Part shown: in pieces, positions 1 to 5,757 of the stretch
Layout: each line of letters starts with the position of its first letter
Position numbering within the stretch: position 1 is the stretch's first letter
NCBI GenBank assembly: GCA_051660685.1
Contig: JBOFQB010000064.1
Location: forward strand, 1 to 6,961
Direction: 5' to 3'
Length of the DNA stretch: 6,961 nt
DNA from: JAVBSX01 sp051660685
GTDB lineage: Bacteria > Planctomycetota > Planctomycetia > Pirellulales > Thermoguttaceae
Made by a program: the position numbers and the translations under genes
The notes under the pieces: generated by a model
Seen by the model: only the letters and a program-made list of their open reading frames with translations
Told to the model about the DNA's origin: nothing
Databases searched by the model: none

Positions 1-112
1 GAAGGGAGCGCAGCGTACTGACGGTTTGTGACATTTTTTTGTCAACAAACCTCCTATTTGTCTCAGTTGTCCCAAAATACGACCGTCAATACGGTGCTGC
101 GCACCTCCTTTC
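1..112. repeat. Nested imperfect inverted repeat in the spacer before the GNAT gene
   Basis: The sequence at 8-25 (GCGCAGCGTACTGACGGT) is the reverse complement of 82-102 except for one mismatch and a 3-nt insertion in the right arm. The match continues loosely outward (GAAGGGA at 1-7 against the CTCCTTTC side at 105-112). Inside it, GTTTGTGAC (24-32) pairs with GTCAACAAAC (41-50) across a T-rich loop with one bulged A. The rest of 1-202 contains no supportable gene; a C-rich tract (177-195) precedes the next start codon. The repeat could be an extragenic palindrome, the end of a small mobile element or a transcription-stop structure, and the sequence alone does not decide which. Confidence 0.5.
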
Positions 113-202
113 CGGCTTTTGTTTTTCCTATTTTGCCAATATGTCTTCCTAAATTAACAAGATTTTGATGCGTTAGCCCTGTCCCCTATCCCCCCTTCTT
201 CC

Positions 203-1267
203 ATGATTTTCCCTTGTCAACAAGATGAATTGACAGAATGTCTTGGGGTGATTTTCAGCCGATTGCCGGAATCCGAACGGTCACTCCGAATTCAAGGGCT
301 GTTTGACCTGTTCTCGCAAGGTGAACTTCATTTGCCGGGCATTTTTTGCGCCAAACGGAATCGTCGGATTGTCGGGGGAATTTTTTCACATACTCGCTCG
401 GATAAAACCGTGTTGATTTGGCCCCCCGGAATTGTTGAGGGGGAAGAAGAGGCGATTCGGACGATGTTGCATGAGCGAATGTCCGCCTATTTCGAAGAAG
501 TGGGAGCCGAAGTCGCAATCGCCCTTTGTGAACAATGGGATTCAATTCCCGAACAGGAGTTTGAACAGGCCGGTTTTGAGTATCTGTCCGATCTGCTTTA
601 TCTGGTTGCAAACAGTCCTGTTTTTCCGCTTAAACCCGGTTTAGGGGATTTGGTTTTTGAACCAGTTTCGTTGGACTCAAGCGGATCAGGTTTTCTGGAA
701 TCGGATTTTGCAGGTCGGCAAAAGTCGGGAGAGAGATTCGAGGAAACGGGATTCAACGAAGCGAGACTGGAACTGGACGAAGTTGCGATTGATGATTACA
801 ATGAGCAGCAGAAGGAGCGTTTTTTTTCAGGACCCGGTTTTCAGGAGTTGATTCGTCTGGTTGACCGGACGTATGAAGGGACTCTTGATTTTCCGCAGTT
901 GTGCGGAATTGCTCCAACGGAAGAGGTTTTAAGACGGTATCAGAATGACGGACTGTTTCGACCCGATTTATGGTGGAGAATCCGACAACAGGGGGAAGAT
1001 GTCGGTTGTCTTCTCCTGACCGATTGCGGCATTGATTCTCCGTTGGAGTTGACGTATGTCGGCATTGTCCCAGAATTTCGAGGTCGAGGTCTCGCAAAAC
1101 AGATTGTGCAGTTCGCTCTTTGGAAAACCCGGGGTGAAGGTCGGACCATGATGACTGTCTCAGTTGACCGCCAAAACTCTCCCGCCTTGCACGTTTATCA
1201 ACAGTCCGGTTTTCAGATTTATGACCGTAAAGGGATGTATTGGAAGAAGATAGGAGGTAGGGAATAG
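203..1267 (+). CDS. Tandem-domain GNAT family N-acetyltransferase
   Basis: Probable cytoplasmic acetyl-CoA-dependent N-acyltransferase; the acceptor substrate is unknown. The C-terminal half (about 205-350) is a clear GNAT domain. It has TYEGTLDF near 223-230, a beta strand LELTYVGIVP (281-290), the acetyl-CoA pyrophosphate-binding turn RGRGLA (293-298), and the NSPALHVYQQSGF segment (325-337) typical of the last helix and strand. The N-terminal half (about 1-135) looks like a degenerate GNAT domain: it has IVGGIF, a WPP motif at 73-75 and an AGFEYLSDLLYLV end, but no acetyl-CoA turn. The link (about 155-200) is rich in Gly, Ser and Glu. ATG 203 is the only ATG in frame after the stop at 155-157, and no Shine-Dalgarno is visible before it. 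The architecture resembles GNAT proteins common in planctomycetes and, more distantly, two-domain acetyltransferases such as mycothiol synthase. The domain call is firm; the substrate cannot be named. Confidence 0.85.
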   Translation: MIFPCQQDELTECLGVIFSRLPESERSLRIQGLFDLFSQGELHLPGIFCAKRNRRIVGGIFSHTRSDKTVLIWPPGIVEGEEEAIRTMLHERMSAYFEEVGAEVAIALCEQWDSIPEQEFEQAGFEYLSDLLYLVANSPVFPLKPGLGDLVFEPVSLDSSGSGFLESDFAGRQKSGERFEETGFNEARLELDEVAIDDYNEQQKERFFSGPGFQELIRLVDRTYEGTLDFPQLCGIAPTEEVLRRYQNDGLFRPDLWWRIRQQGEDVGCLLLTDCGIDSPLELTYVGIVPEFRGRGLAKQIVQFALWKTRGEGRTMMTVSVDRQNSPALHVYQQSGFQIYDRKGMYWKKIGGRE

Positions 1268-1297
1268 GGGATTGGGAATGGGGGATAGGGATGAGGG
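1260..1297 (+). repeat. G-rich short-period tract with six G-runs (G-quadruplex-compatible)
   Basis: Starting at the stop codon of the GNAT gene there are six runs of three or more G (1260-1262, 1267-1270, 1274-1276, 1280-1284, 1288-1290, 1295-1297) separated by 3-4 nt A/T-rich spacers. This fits the standard G-quadruplex pattern on the + strand. The 11-mer GGGGGATAGGG (1280-1290) occurs as its exact reverse complement at 184-194, so similar G/C-rich tracts flank the GNAT gene in opposite orientation. The tract lies in the 60-nt gap before ribBA, where the ribBA leader would be. Confidence 0.6.
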
Positions 1298-1327
1298 AAA
1301 GATTAACAAGTACAAGAATTTAACAAT

Positions 1328-2530
1328 ATGAACCAGTTTTCAACGATTGAAGAAGCCGTTTCTGCCTTAAAAAAAGGTGAAATCATCATCGTTATGGATG
1401 ATGAGGAACGGGAAAATGAAGGGGACTTTATTTGTGCGGCAGAAAAGGCAACGCCCGAATTGATTAACTTCATGCTCGTTCATGGTCGCGGTCAGGTCTG
1501 TATGCCCCTCCTTCCAGAACAGTGTCAACGTCTGAATTTGACTCCTATGGTGAAGGACAACACGGCCCCTCTTCAAACGGCATTTACAGTTCCGATTGAC
1601 CATATTTCAACCAAGACGGGGATTACAGCGCAGGAAAAATCGGCGACGATATTAGCAGCGGTTGCGCCAAATGCACAAGCGTCAGATTTTGTCCGACCGG
1701 GACATCTTTTTCCGCTTGAAGCGAAAGAGGGGGGGGTTTTACGTCGGGCGGGACACACTGAAGCGGCGATTGACCTGACGAGATTGGCGGGTCTGTATCC
1801 CGGGGGGGTTCTTTGCGAGATTCTGGATGACTCGGGGAACCGGGCTGATCGGGAAACGTTGTTTGAACTCTCACGACAGTTCAATTTGAAGATCATTACG
1901 ATTGAGGAGTTGATTAAATATCGTCGGCGAAGTGAGAAAATTGTGGAACCTGTTGCGGATGCTGCTTTACCGACGAAGTATGGTCAAGCCAAAATCTACG
2001 TTTTTCGGGTCAAATACGAGCCGGATGAACCGGTTGCAATCGTGTTTGGTGATCCGGGTACTGTTGACGCCCCGCTTGTTCGGCTTCATTCGTCCTGCTT
2101 TACAGGTGATTTGTTGGAATCACTTCGTTGTGATTGTGGGGATCAACTGCATCTTGCGTTGAAAATGATTAGCGAAGAAGGACAGGGTGTTCTCGTGTAT
2201 CTTCCCCAAGAAGGTCGCGGAATCGGTTTAGCGGAAAAAATTAAGGCGTACAAATTGCAGGATCAGGGTTTGGATACGGTTGAAGCGAATCTTGCACTTG
2301 GTCACAAAGCCGATTTGCGTGATTATGGTGTTGGAATTCAGATTTTGAAAAGTTTGGGTTTGACCAAAATACGGCTTTTGACGAATAATCCGAAAAAAAC
2401 GGACGCTTTTATTTACGGCGGTTTTGATTTGAATGTTGTCGATCAGGTTTCCATTTTTTGTCCGCCCAATGAGTATAGTCGCAGATACTTTGAGACGAAA
2501 CGGGATAAAATGGGTCATAAAATACCGTAA
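1328..2530 (+). CDS. ribBA: RibBA: 3,4-dihydroxy-2-butanone-4-phosphate synthase / GTP cyclohydrolase II
   Basis: Bifunctional cytoplasmic enzyme that supplies both precursors of riboflavin. The RibB half (about 1-200) converts ribulose 5-phosphate to 3,4-dihydroxy-2-butanone 4-phosphate and formate. The RibA half (about 206-400) opens GTP to the diaminopyrimidine with release of formate and pyrophosphate. RibB marks are the acidic loop DDEERENEGDF (24-34), RPGHLFPL (123-130) and the metal-site GHTEA (142-146). RibA marks are the zinc cysteines C257, C268 and C270 in HSSCFTGD and RCDCGD, EGRGIGL (295-301), DLRDYG (329-334) with the catalytic Asp/Arg pair, and LTNNPKK (351-357). The length of 400 aa is normal for RibBA, and both active sites look intact. 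No Shine-Dalgarno is seen before ATG 1328, and I find no FMN riboswitch in the short leader. Two homopolymer G tracts (1729-1736 and 1802-1808) lie in the RibB half. Confidence 0.97.
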   Translation: MNQFSTIEEAVSALKKGEIIIVMDDEERENEGDFICAAEKATPELINFMLVHGRGQVCMPLLPEQCQRLNLTPMVKDNTAPLQTAFTVPIDHISTKTGITAQEKSATILAAVAPNAQASDFVRPGHLFPLEAKEGGVLRRAGHTEAAIDLTRLAGLYPGGVLCEILDDSGNRADRETLFELSRQFNLKIITIEELIKYRRRSEKIVEPVADAALPTKYGQAKIYVFRVKYEPDEPVAIVFGDPGTVDAPLVRLHSSCFTGDLLESLRCDCGDQLHLALKMISEEGQGVLVYLPQEGRGIGLAEKIKAYKLQDQGLDTVEANLALGHKADLRDYGVGIQILKSLGLTKIRLLTNNPKKTDAFIYGGFDLNVVDQVSIFCPPNEYSRRYFETKRDKMGHKIP

Positions 2531-2558
2531 AAACAGTTGGATTGTAGCGGATTGGCGT

Positions 2559-2616
2559 TTGGAAGGGGTTTTGTTTTTTTTTCAAATCCCGAAAAAAAGC
2601 GTTTTCCAACCCTTTT
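2559..2616 (+). terminator. Possible intrinsic terminator after ribBA
   Basis: TTGGAA (2559-2564) can pair with TTCCAA (2604-2609). Within it, a T-tract plus C (2576-2583) pairs with GAAAAAAA (2591-2598) over a 7-nt loop. A short T-run (2613-2616) follows. The stem is AT-rich and interrupted, so it is a weak candidate, but it is the only terminator-like structure between ribBA and the next gene. An 11-bp palindrome (ATCCT-T-AGGAT, 2624-2634) lies just beyond it. Confidence 0.35.
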
Positions 2617-2663
2617 ATAGATTATCCTTAGGATGTAGGAGTTTAGGCTTTGTCAACGAAAAC

Positions 2664-2713
2664 GAATCGGACGGTTGTCGCCCGGTTGCCGAACACCTGA
2701 ATCGGACGGTTGT
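2664..2713 (+). repeat. 15-bp direct repeat upstream of the propeller gene
   Basis: GAATCGGACGGTTGT occurs exactly at 2664-2678 and again at 2699-2713, a 35-bp offset, ending about 35 nt before the start codon of the next gene. The second copy also opens a small inverted repeat (TCGGA at 2702-2706, TCCGA at 2717-2721). The paired sites could be a regulator binding site or the trace of a local duplication. Confidence 0.55.
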
Positions 2714-2734
2714 TCATCCGACTTGAGTTTACCC

Positions 2735-2740
2735 GGAGAG
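2735..2740 (+). promoter_or_regulatory. Shine-Dalgarno that fixes the start of the propeller gene
   Basis: GGAGAG lies 8 nt before ATG 2749. It supports this start over the in-frame TTG at 2710, which would put 13 charged residues in front of an otherwise ideal signal peptide. Confidence 0.75.
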
Positions 2741-2748
2741 ATGATTCC

Positions 2749-4605
2749 ATGAAACATTGCGTTTCGTTCCTGTTGTTCCTGTTTCTTTTGGTTCCCTTGA
2801 CTCGAGGTGCCAGTTCCCAAGCCCTGATCCCGGAATTGGAAGCGCAACGATATGGTTTAACCCGAGCTTGGTATAACCAACTGAAAATCGACGTGCGCAA
2901 ACACCGAATCACTCACGTTATTCTTCAGGACCGAACTTTGTACATCACAACAGATAATGGTTGTCTTCATGTTGTTGACGCAGAAACAGGAGCAACACGT
3001 TGGATGGAGATGTTGGGAGAAGGTGAATCCCGACCGCTTGCTCCTGCTGCTAATAGTCGTATGGTTGCCGTTTTAACAGGGGTGACGCTTTACGTTTTTG
3101 ATCGTCAGACCGGGAAAACGCTTTGGAATTTGCGGATTGCGGGGAACCCGATTGACGGGGTTTCAATGAGCGAACGGTATGTTTTTGTTCCCCTGTCCAA
3201 CGGACGGATTTTTGCTTGGCCCCTTGAAGTGATCGAGGACGAATCAACGCGGTATAAACCGGCAAAGACAGAGGAACCGGACAACAAGGGAGAGTCGGAA
3301 GATGAACATGACCGTTTCAGGGCGGAAATTCAAGCGGCTGTTGATTCCGCAAAACAGGCGATTATGAAAGATTCAGTTCGTCCGAAAAAGAAGGCGGAAC
3401 TGATTCTCGAACCGCCGTTGATGATCCCGCTTGAATGTCAGTCGTTTGGGGACATCTCTTTTGCTCCTACGTTAACGATGCAGACGAGTTCGAGCGATCA
3501 TTTGGTTTGGCCCTCCAATCGAGGAGAGTTGTATCTCGCCCGAATTGGTCGGGGAGAACGGGATCGTTTTTTGCTGCAATACCAGATTCGTTTAGCCCCG
3601 CAATCGTATGCTTTTTCGTCGTACAAAGCGGTTCAAGGGGAATGGAGACAACCGCGTGAGGTGACAGCGCGACCGACATATCGACCCGGTATGGTCTTGA
3701 AGCTGGAGAATGATGATTATTATCAGTATGTGGAACCGATTATCTCGAGAGACACGCTTGATTCTAATTTGCGAGATGAGACAAAAGGGGCGTATTTTAC
3801 GCCGCGTAATCCGGGCGGAATAGCGGAGAAGGACTTAAAGACGGAATATGCCGAGGAAAAGATACTCTCGAGCATGGTTTTTGCGGGGACGATTGCCGGT
3901 GTTGTAACAGCGGTTGACGGGGGAGCGGGACGGTCGCTTTGGAAATATACAGCGTCCCGACCTGTTGTGGAACGGGTTGCAGCGATCAAAGATCGGGTCT
4001 ATTTTTGTCTGCAAGATGGAGGAATGTACTGTCTTGACGCTGAAACAGGACGTGAAAGTTGGTTTCGTCGCGGTCCCGTTCAGTTCATTGCCGAATCCAA
4101 CCAATATGTTTATGGTAAGAATCGGCTGAATGAAATGATGATTCTGGATCGGGAGACGGGGGAAACAAAAGCGATTTTTTCGGTTCAACCGTATGAACGT
4201 TGTCTGTTCAATATCGAATCGGACCGAATCTATCTGATAACGGCGGACGGATTGATTCAGTGTTTACATGAGCGGGATTTGGTACAACCGTTGCAGTATC
4301 GACCAACTTCGCAGGAAATAGCGTCGTTGTTGTTTACAACCGGGGGATTTCGAGATGCAACAACGCAGTCGGACGTGGAGAGTGAGGGCGCAACCGATTT
4401 GTTTGCTCCGTCGTTGTTAGAAAGCGGCAAAAAACCGAGTGCAACCGAATTGGATAACGAAGTGGATGTCAATCCCTTTACGGAGCAGAATGAACGGTCA
4501 AATGAACAGCCGACAGATGAGGCGGGAGATGAGAATTCGGGCGATGTTGACTTGAACGACATGTTTGATTCGGGTGATAATGGGGAAGAAGACAACCCCT
4601 TTTAA
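2749..4605 (+). CDS. Secreted PQQ-like beta-propeller repeat protein with acidic NPF tail
   Basis: Predicted exported protein of 618 aa. Residues 1-25 form a Sec signal peptide: MKHC, a hydrophobic core of Val, Phe and Leu, then TRGASSQA as likely cleavage region; there is no lipobox. Propeller repeats of the PQQ/BamB type follow: DAETGATRW (77-85), DRQTGKTLW (118-126), a G-AGRSLW form (392-398), DAETGRESW (430-438) and DRETGETK (467-474). Blades before about 160 and after about 375 are separated by a long insert. The insert starts with a charged, helix-prone stretch (about 162-222, KPAKTEEPDNKGESEDEHD onward). Residues from about 540 form a low-complexity acidic tail with NPF at 575-577 and again as the last three residues (616-618). 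The fold suggests a periplasmic scaffold or binding protein, as for BamB. No enzyme active site is recognised and function is unknown. It appears to be a single-gene unit. Confidence 0.8.
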   Translation: MKHCVSFLLFLFLLVPLTRGASSQALIPELEAQRYGLTRAWYNQLKIDVRKHRITHVILQDRTLYITTDNGCLHVVDAETGATRWMEMLGEGESRPLAPAANSRMVAVLTGVTLYVFDRQTGKTLWNLRIAGNPIDGVSMSERYVFVPLSNGRIFAWPLEVIEDESTRYKPAKTEEPDNKGESEDEHDRFRAEIQAAVDSAKQAIMKDSVRPKKKAELILEPPLMIPLECQSFGDISFAPTLTMQTSSSDHLVWPSNRGELYLARIGRGERDRFLLQYQIRLAPQSYAFSSYKAVQGEWRQPREVTARPTYRPGMVLKLENDDYYQYVEPIISRDTLDSNLRDETKGAYFTPRNPGGIAEKDLKTEYAEEKILSSMVFAGTIAGVVTAVDGGAGRSLWKYTASRPVVERVAAIKDRVYFCLQDGGMYCLDAETGRESWFRRGPVQFIAESNQYVYGKNRLNEMMILDRETGETKAIFSVQPYERCLFNIESDRIYLITADGLIQCLHERDLVQPLQYRPTSQEIASLLFTTGGFRDATTQSDVESEGATDLFAPSLLESGKKPSATELDNEVDVNPFTEQNERSNEQPTDEAGDENSGDVDLNDMFDSGDNGEEDNPF

Positions 4606-4645
4606 GGTATTGAGGTGTTGGTTGAGACGTTGGACGGTTGCAACA

Positions 4646-4674
4646 TTGCCAAGAAGCCGAAAAGTTGTTAAAAT
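4646..4674 (+). promoter_or_regulatory. Sigma70-type promoter for tRNA-Leu
   Basis: A -35 box TTGCCA (4646-4651) and a -10 box TAAAAT (4669-4674) are separated by exactly 17 nt. Transcription would begin near 4681, about 15 nt before the mature tRNA 5' end. The position and spacing agree well with a stable-RNA promoter, and it separates the tRNA from the propeller gene that ends at 4605. Confidence 0.7.
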
Positions 4675-4695
4675 AGGAGAAATGGTTAGAAATAT

Positions 4696-4777
4696 GCGGG
4701 CGTGGTGGAATTGGCAGACACGCCAGACTTAGGATCTGGTGCTTTACAGCATGGAGGTTCGAGTCCTCTCGCCCGCA
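4696..4777 (+). tRNA. tRNA-Leu, anticodon TAG
   Basis: A full cloverleaf can be drawn. The acceptor stem is GCGGGCG (4696-4702) with CGCCCGC (4770-4776), and the discriminator is A4777. The D stem is a GTG/CAC pair. The anticodon stem is CCAGA/TCTGG with loop CTTAGGA, giving anticodon TAG at 4730-4732, which reads CUN leucine codons. The long variable arm (TGCT-TTAC-AGCA) is typical of class II tRNA. The T arm is GGAGG-TTCGAGT-CCTCT. The 3' CCA is not encoded (TTA follows), so it must be added after transcription. Confidence 0.98.
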
Positions 4778-4882
4778 TTATCCTCTTCACAAGGCGTTTA
4801 CTACGAACGCAAAACTGCAGGATATATGGAAGTGGAAATCAGAACGCCCATTCTCAGATGAATCATCGACTAAAAGTCCCGT

Positions 4883-4898
4883 TACAAGTCACCTTGTA
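4883..4898 (+). promoter_or_regulatory. Palindrome overlapping the PIN-gene start codon
   Basis: TACAAG (4883-4888) and CTTGTA (4893-4898) are perfect 6-bp arms around the loop TCAC; the last arm base is the A of the ATG. As DNA it could be an operator for autoregulation; as RNA it is a small hairpin at the translation start. No Shine-Dalgarno is seen here. The rest of 4778-4882 holds no supportable gene. Confidence 0.45.
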
Positions 4899-5389
4899 TG
4901 AATGAACTTAGAAAGCCAACTATTTACCTTGAGACTTCGACGATCAGTTATCTCGCGTCTCGTCCGGTCGAGGAACCGATTCGCAGAGCCAAGCAAATTT
5001 TAACAAAACAATGGTGGGAGCTGCGTGATAGGTTTGAGCTGTTCATCTCTGACACGGTTTCAGAAGAGATCGTTTTGGGCGATTTGAAAGCGGCGGAAGA
5101 GCGATTGACAGTCGTTGAAAATATTCGGTTGTTACCGTTGACATCCATAGTACAAGACTTGGCTGATGCGTTGATTGATGCCCGCGCTGTTCCTCGTGAA
5201 GTGAGGTTGGACGCAAACCATATTGCTTGTGCTGCTGTTCATGGGATTGATTTTCTTATCACCTGGAATCAAAAACACATCGCTTCAGAGAAGAAACGGG
5301 ATCAGATAAAAGCGATCATCGCTGAATTTGGCTTACGTCCTCCCCGAATCCTCACACCTGAAGCCCACTTATTGGAGGAGACAACATGA
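4898..5389 (+). CDS. PIN-domain protein, VapC-like toxin of a putative toxin-antitoxin pair
   Basis: Probable Mg-dependent endoribonuclease with a PIN fold. The 163-aa length suits a single PIN domain. The N-terminal strand IYLETSTISYL (9-19) carries the first acidic residue as E12 instead of the more common Asp. SDTVSEEI (51-58) gives E56/E57, LDANHIA (104-110) gives D105, and ITWNQKHI (121-128) gives N124 at the fourth position. The end ILTPEAHLLEE resembles a known VapC-like subgroup with a TWNxxH motif. The frame is closed by a stop at 4871-4873, so ATG 4898 is the only reasonable start. Its stop overlaps the start of the next gene (ATGA), indicating translational coupling. The family fit is strong; RNA target and toxicity are inferred. 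It is unusual in lying upstream of its likely partner, whereas most VapC genes follow the antitoxin. Confidence 0.85.
   Translation: MNELRKPTIYLETSTISYLASRPVEEPIRRAKQILTKQWWELRDRFELFISDTVSEEIVLGDLKAAEERLTVVENIRLLPLTSIVQDLADALIDARAVPREVRLDANHIACAAVHGIDFLITWNQKHIASEKKRDQIKAIIAEFGLRPPRILTPEAHLLEETT
5374..5380 (+). promoter_or_regulatory. Strong Shine-Dalgarno for the small partner gene
   Basis: GGAGGAG ends 5 nt before ATG 5386 and lies inside the last codons of the PIN gene. It is the best ribosome-binding site in the window and contrasts with the absent one on the PIN gene. Confidence 0.75.
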
Positions 5390-5619
5390 TTCAAACAGGC
5401 GCAATAGACGCAAAAAATTTGATCTTGGAATACAACGAAGAAGAAGAACCCGTGATGATGCTTGACAAGCATCGTCGTGAGATTTCGCGCCGTTTTGAAA
5501 CAACGGAAGGTTTGGCCGCCTATTTACGGCAATTCAGTTCGGTTGAAGCGGCTCGCGCGATACTCCATGCAAGGGTTGCCGCTTTGCATGAAAAATTGAA
5601 CCCAGAGTTTGTCAAATAA
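5386..5619 (+). CDS. Small protein coupled to the PIN gene, candidate antitoxin
   Basis: The 77-aa product is not recognised by sequence. It starts in a 4-nt overlap with the PIN gene and has a strong ribosome-binding site, so it is very likely a real gene made with its neighbour. The N-terminus has an acidic patch (NEEEEP, 17-22). The middle is basic (HRREISRRF, 29-37), and 39-71 looks helical and Ala-rich (SSVEAARAILHARVAALHEKL). No ribbon-helix-helix, AbrB, Phd or helix-turn-helix signature is visible, so if it is an antitoxin it may neutralise by binding without an evident DNA-binding domain. The role is inferred from gene order and size only. It could instead be an accessory protein of unknown role. 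Confidence 0.65.
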   Translation: MIQTGAIDAKNLILEYNEEEEPVMMLDKHRREISRRFETTEGLAAYLRQFSSVEAARAILHARVAALHEKLNPEFVK

Positions 5620-5660
5620 CAGGACCGTCACAGAATCCCGTTGTCATAATATGCTTTTCC

Positions 5661-5731
5661 GTTTAGCCGAGGAACAACGTTCCGCGCGTATTTGGCGAAT
5701 TCGCGCGCGATACGTTGTATCGCGGCTAAAC
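5661..5731. repeat. Cloverleaf-capable long palindrome upstream of murB
   Basis: The 28-nt arms 5661-5688 and 5704-5731 are reverse complements at 23 of 28 positions around a 15-nt centre. The outer 9 bp (GTTTAGCCG with CGGCTAAAC) and inner CGCGCG segments match perfectly. Each arm also holds its own hairpin: GGAAC-AAC-GTTCC (5671-5683) on the left and CGCGATAC-GTT-GTATCGCG (5706-5724) on the right. The arm mismatches fall inside these hairpins. It lies 26 nt before the murB start, in the 138-nt spacer after the PIN pair. It resembles a REP- or MITE-like extragenic element or a structured 5' leader. Confidence 0.8.
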
Positions 5732-5757
5732 TTGTAATTTAGACGTTATTATTTTCC

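Noticed and set aside
1..34. Minus-strand ATG at 34-32 (MSQTVSTLRSL) with AGGAGG at 55-50
   Set aside because: The spacing of 15 nt is long, only 11 codons are in the window, and the stretch lies in an inverted repeat. It cannot be supported without more sequence.
3..152. Open + frame of 49 codons from the window edge to TAA at 150-152
   Set aside because: It runs through the palindrome, has no recognisable motif and is short enough to occur by chance.
1268..1327. FMN riboswitch before ribBA
   Set aside because: The gap is only 60 nt, is dominated by G-runs, and none of the conserved RFN segments is visible.
2710..2748. Upstream TTG start for the propeller protein
   Set aside because: It would add a charged 13-residue head before the signal peptide and lacks a ribosome-binding site; ATG 2749 has one.
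3835..4188. Long minus-strand open frames opposite the propeller gene, and similar ones opposite other genes
   Set aside because: They mirror the coding strand, have no family motifs and no ribosome-binding sites.
4826..4861. 11-codon frame (MEVEIRTPILR) upstream of the PIN gene as an antitoxin remnant
   Set aside because: Too short, with no overlap or motif; the gene downstream of the PIN gene is a better partner.
4702..4905. Open frame starting MVELADTPDLGSGALQ over the tRNA
   Set aside because: This is the familiar false translation of tRNA-Leu; the tRNA explains the sequence.
4778..5757. Genomic island integrated at tRNA-Leu
   Set aside because: No integrase, and no second copy of the tRNA 3' end is seen in the window.
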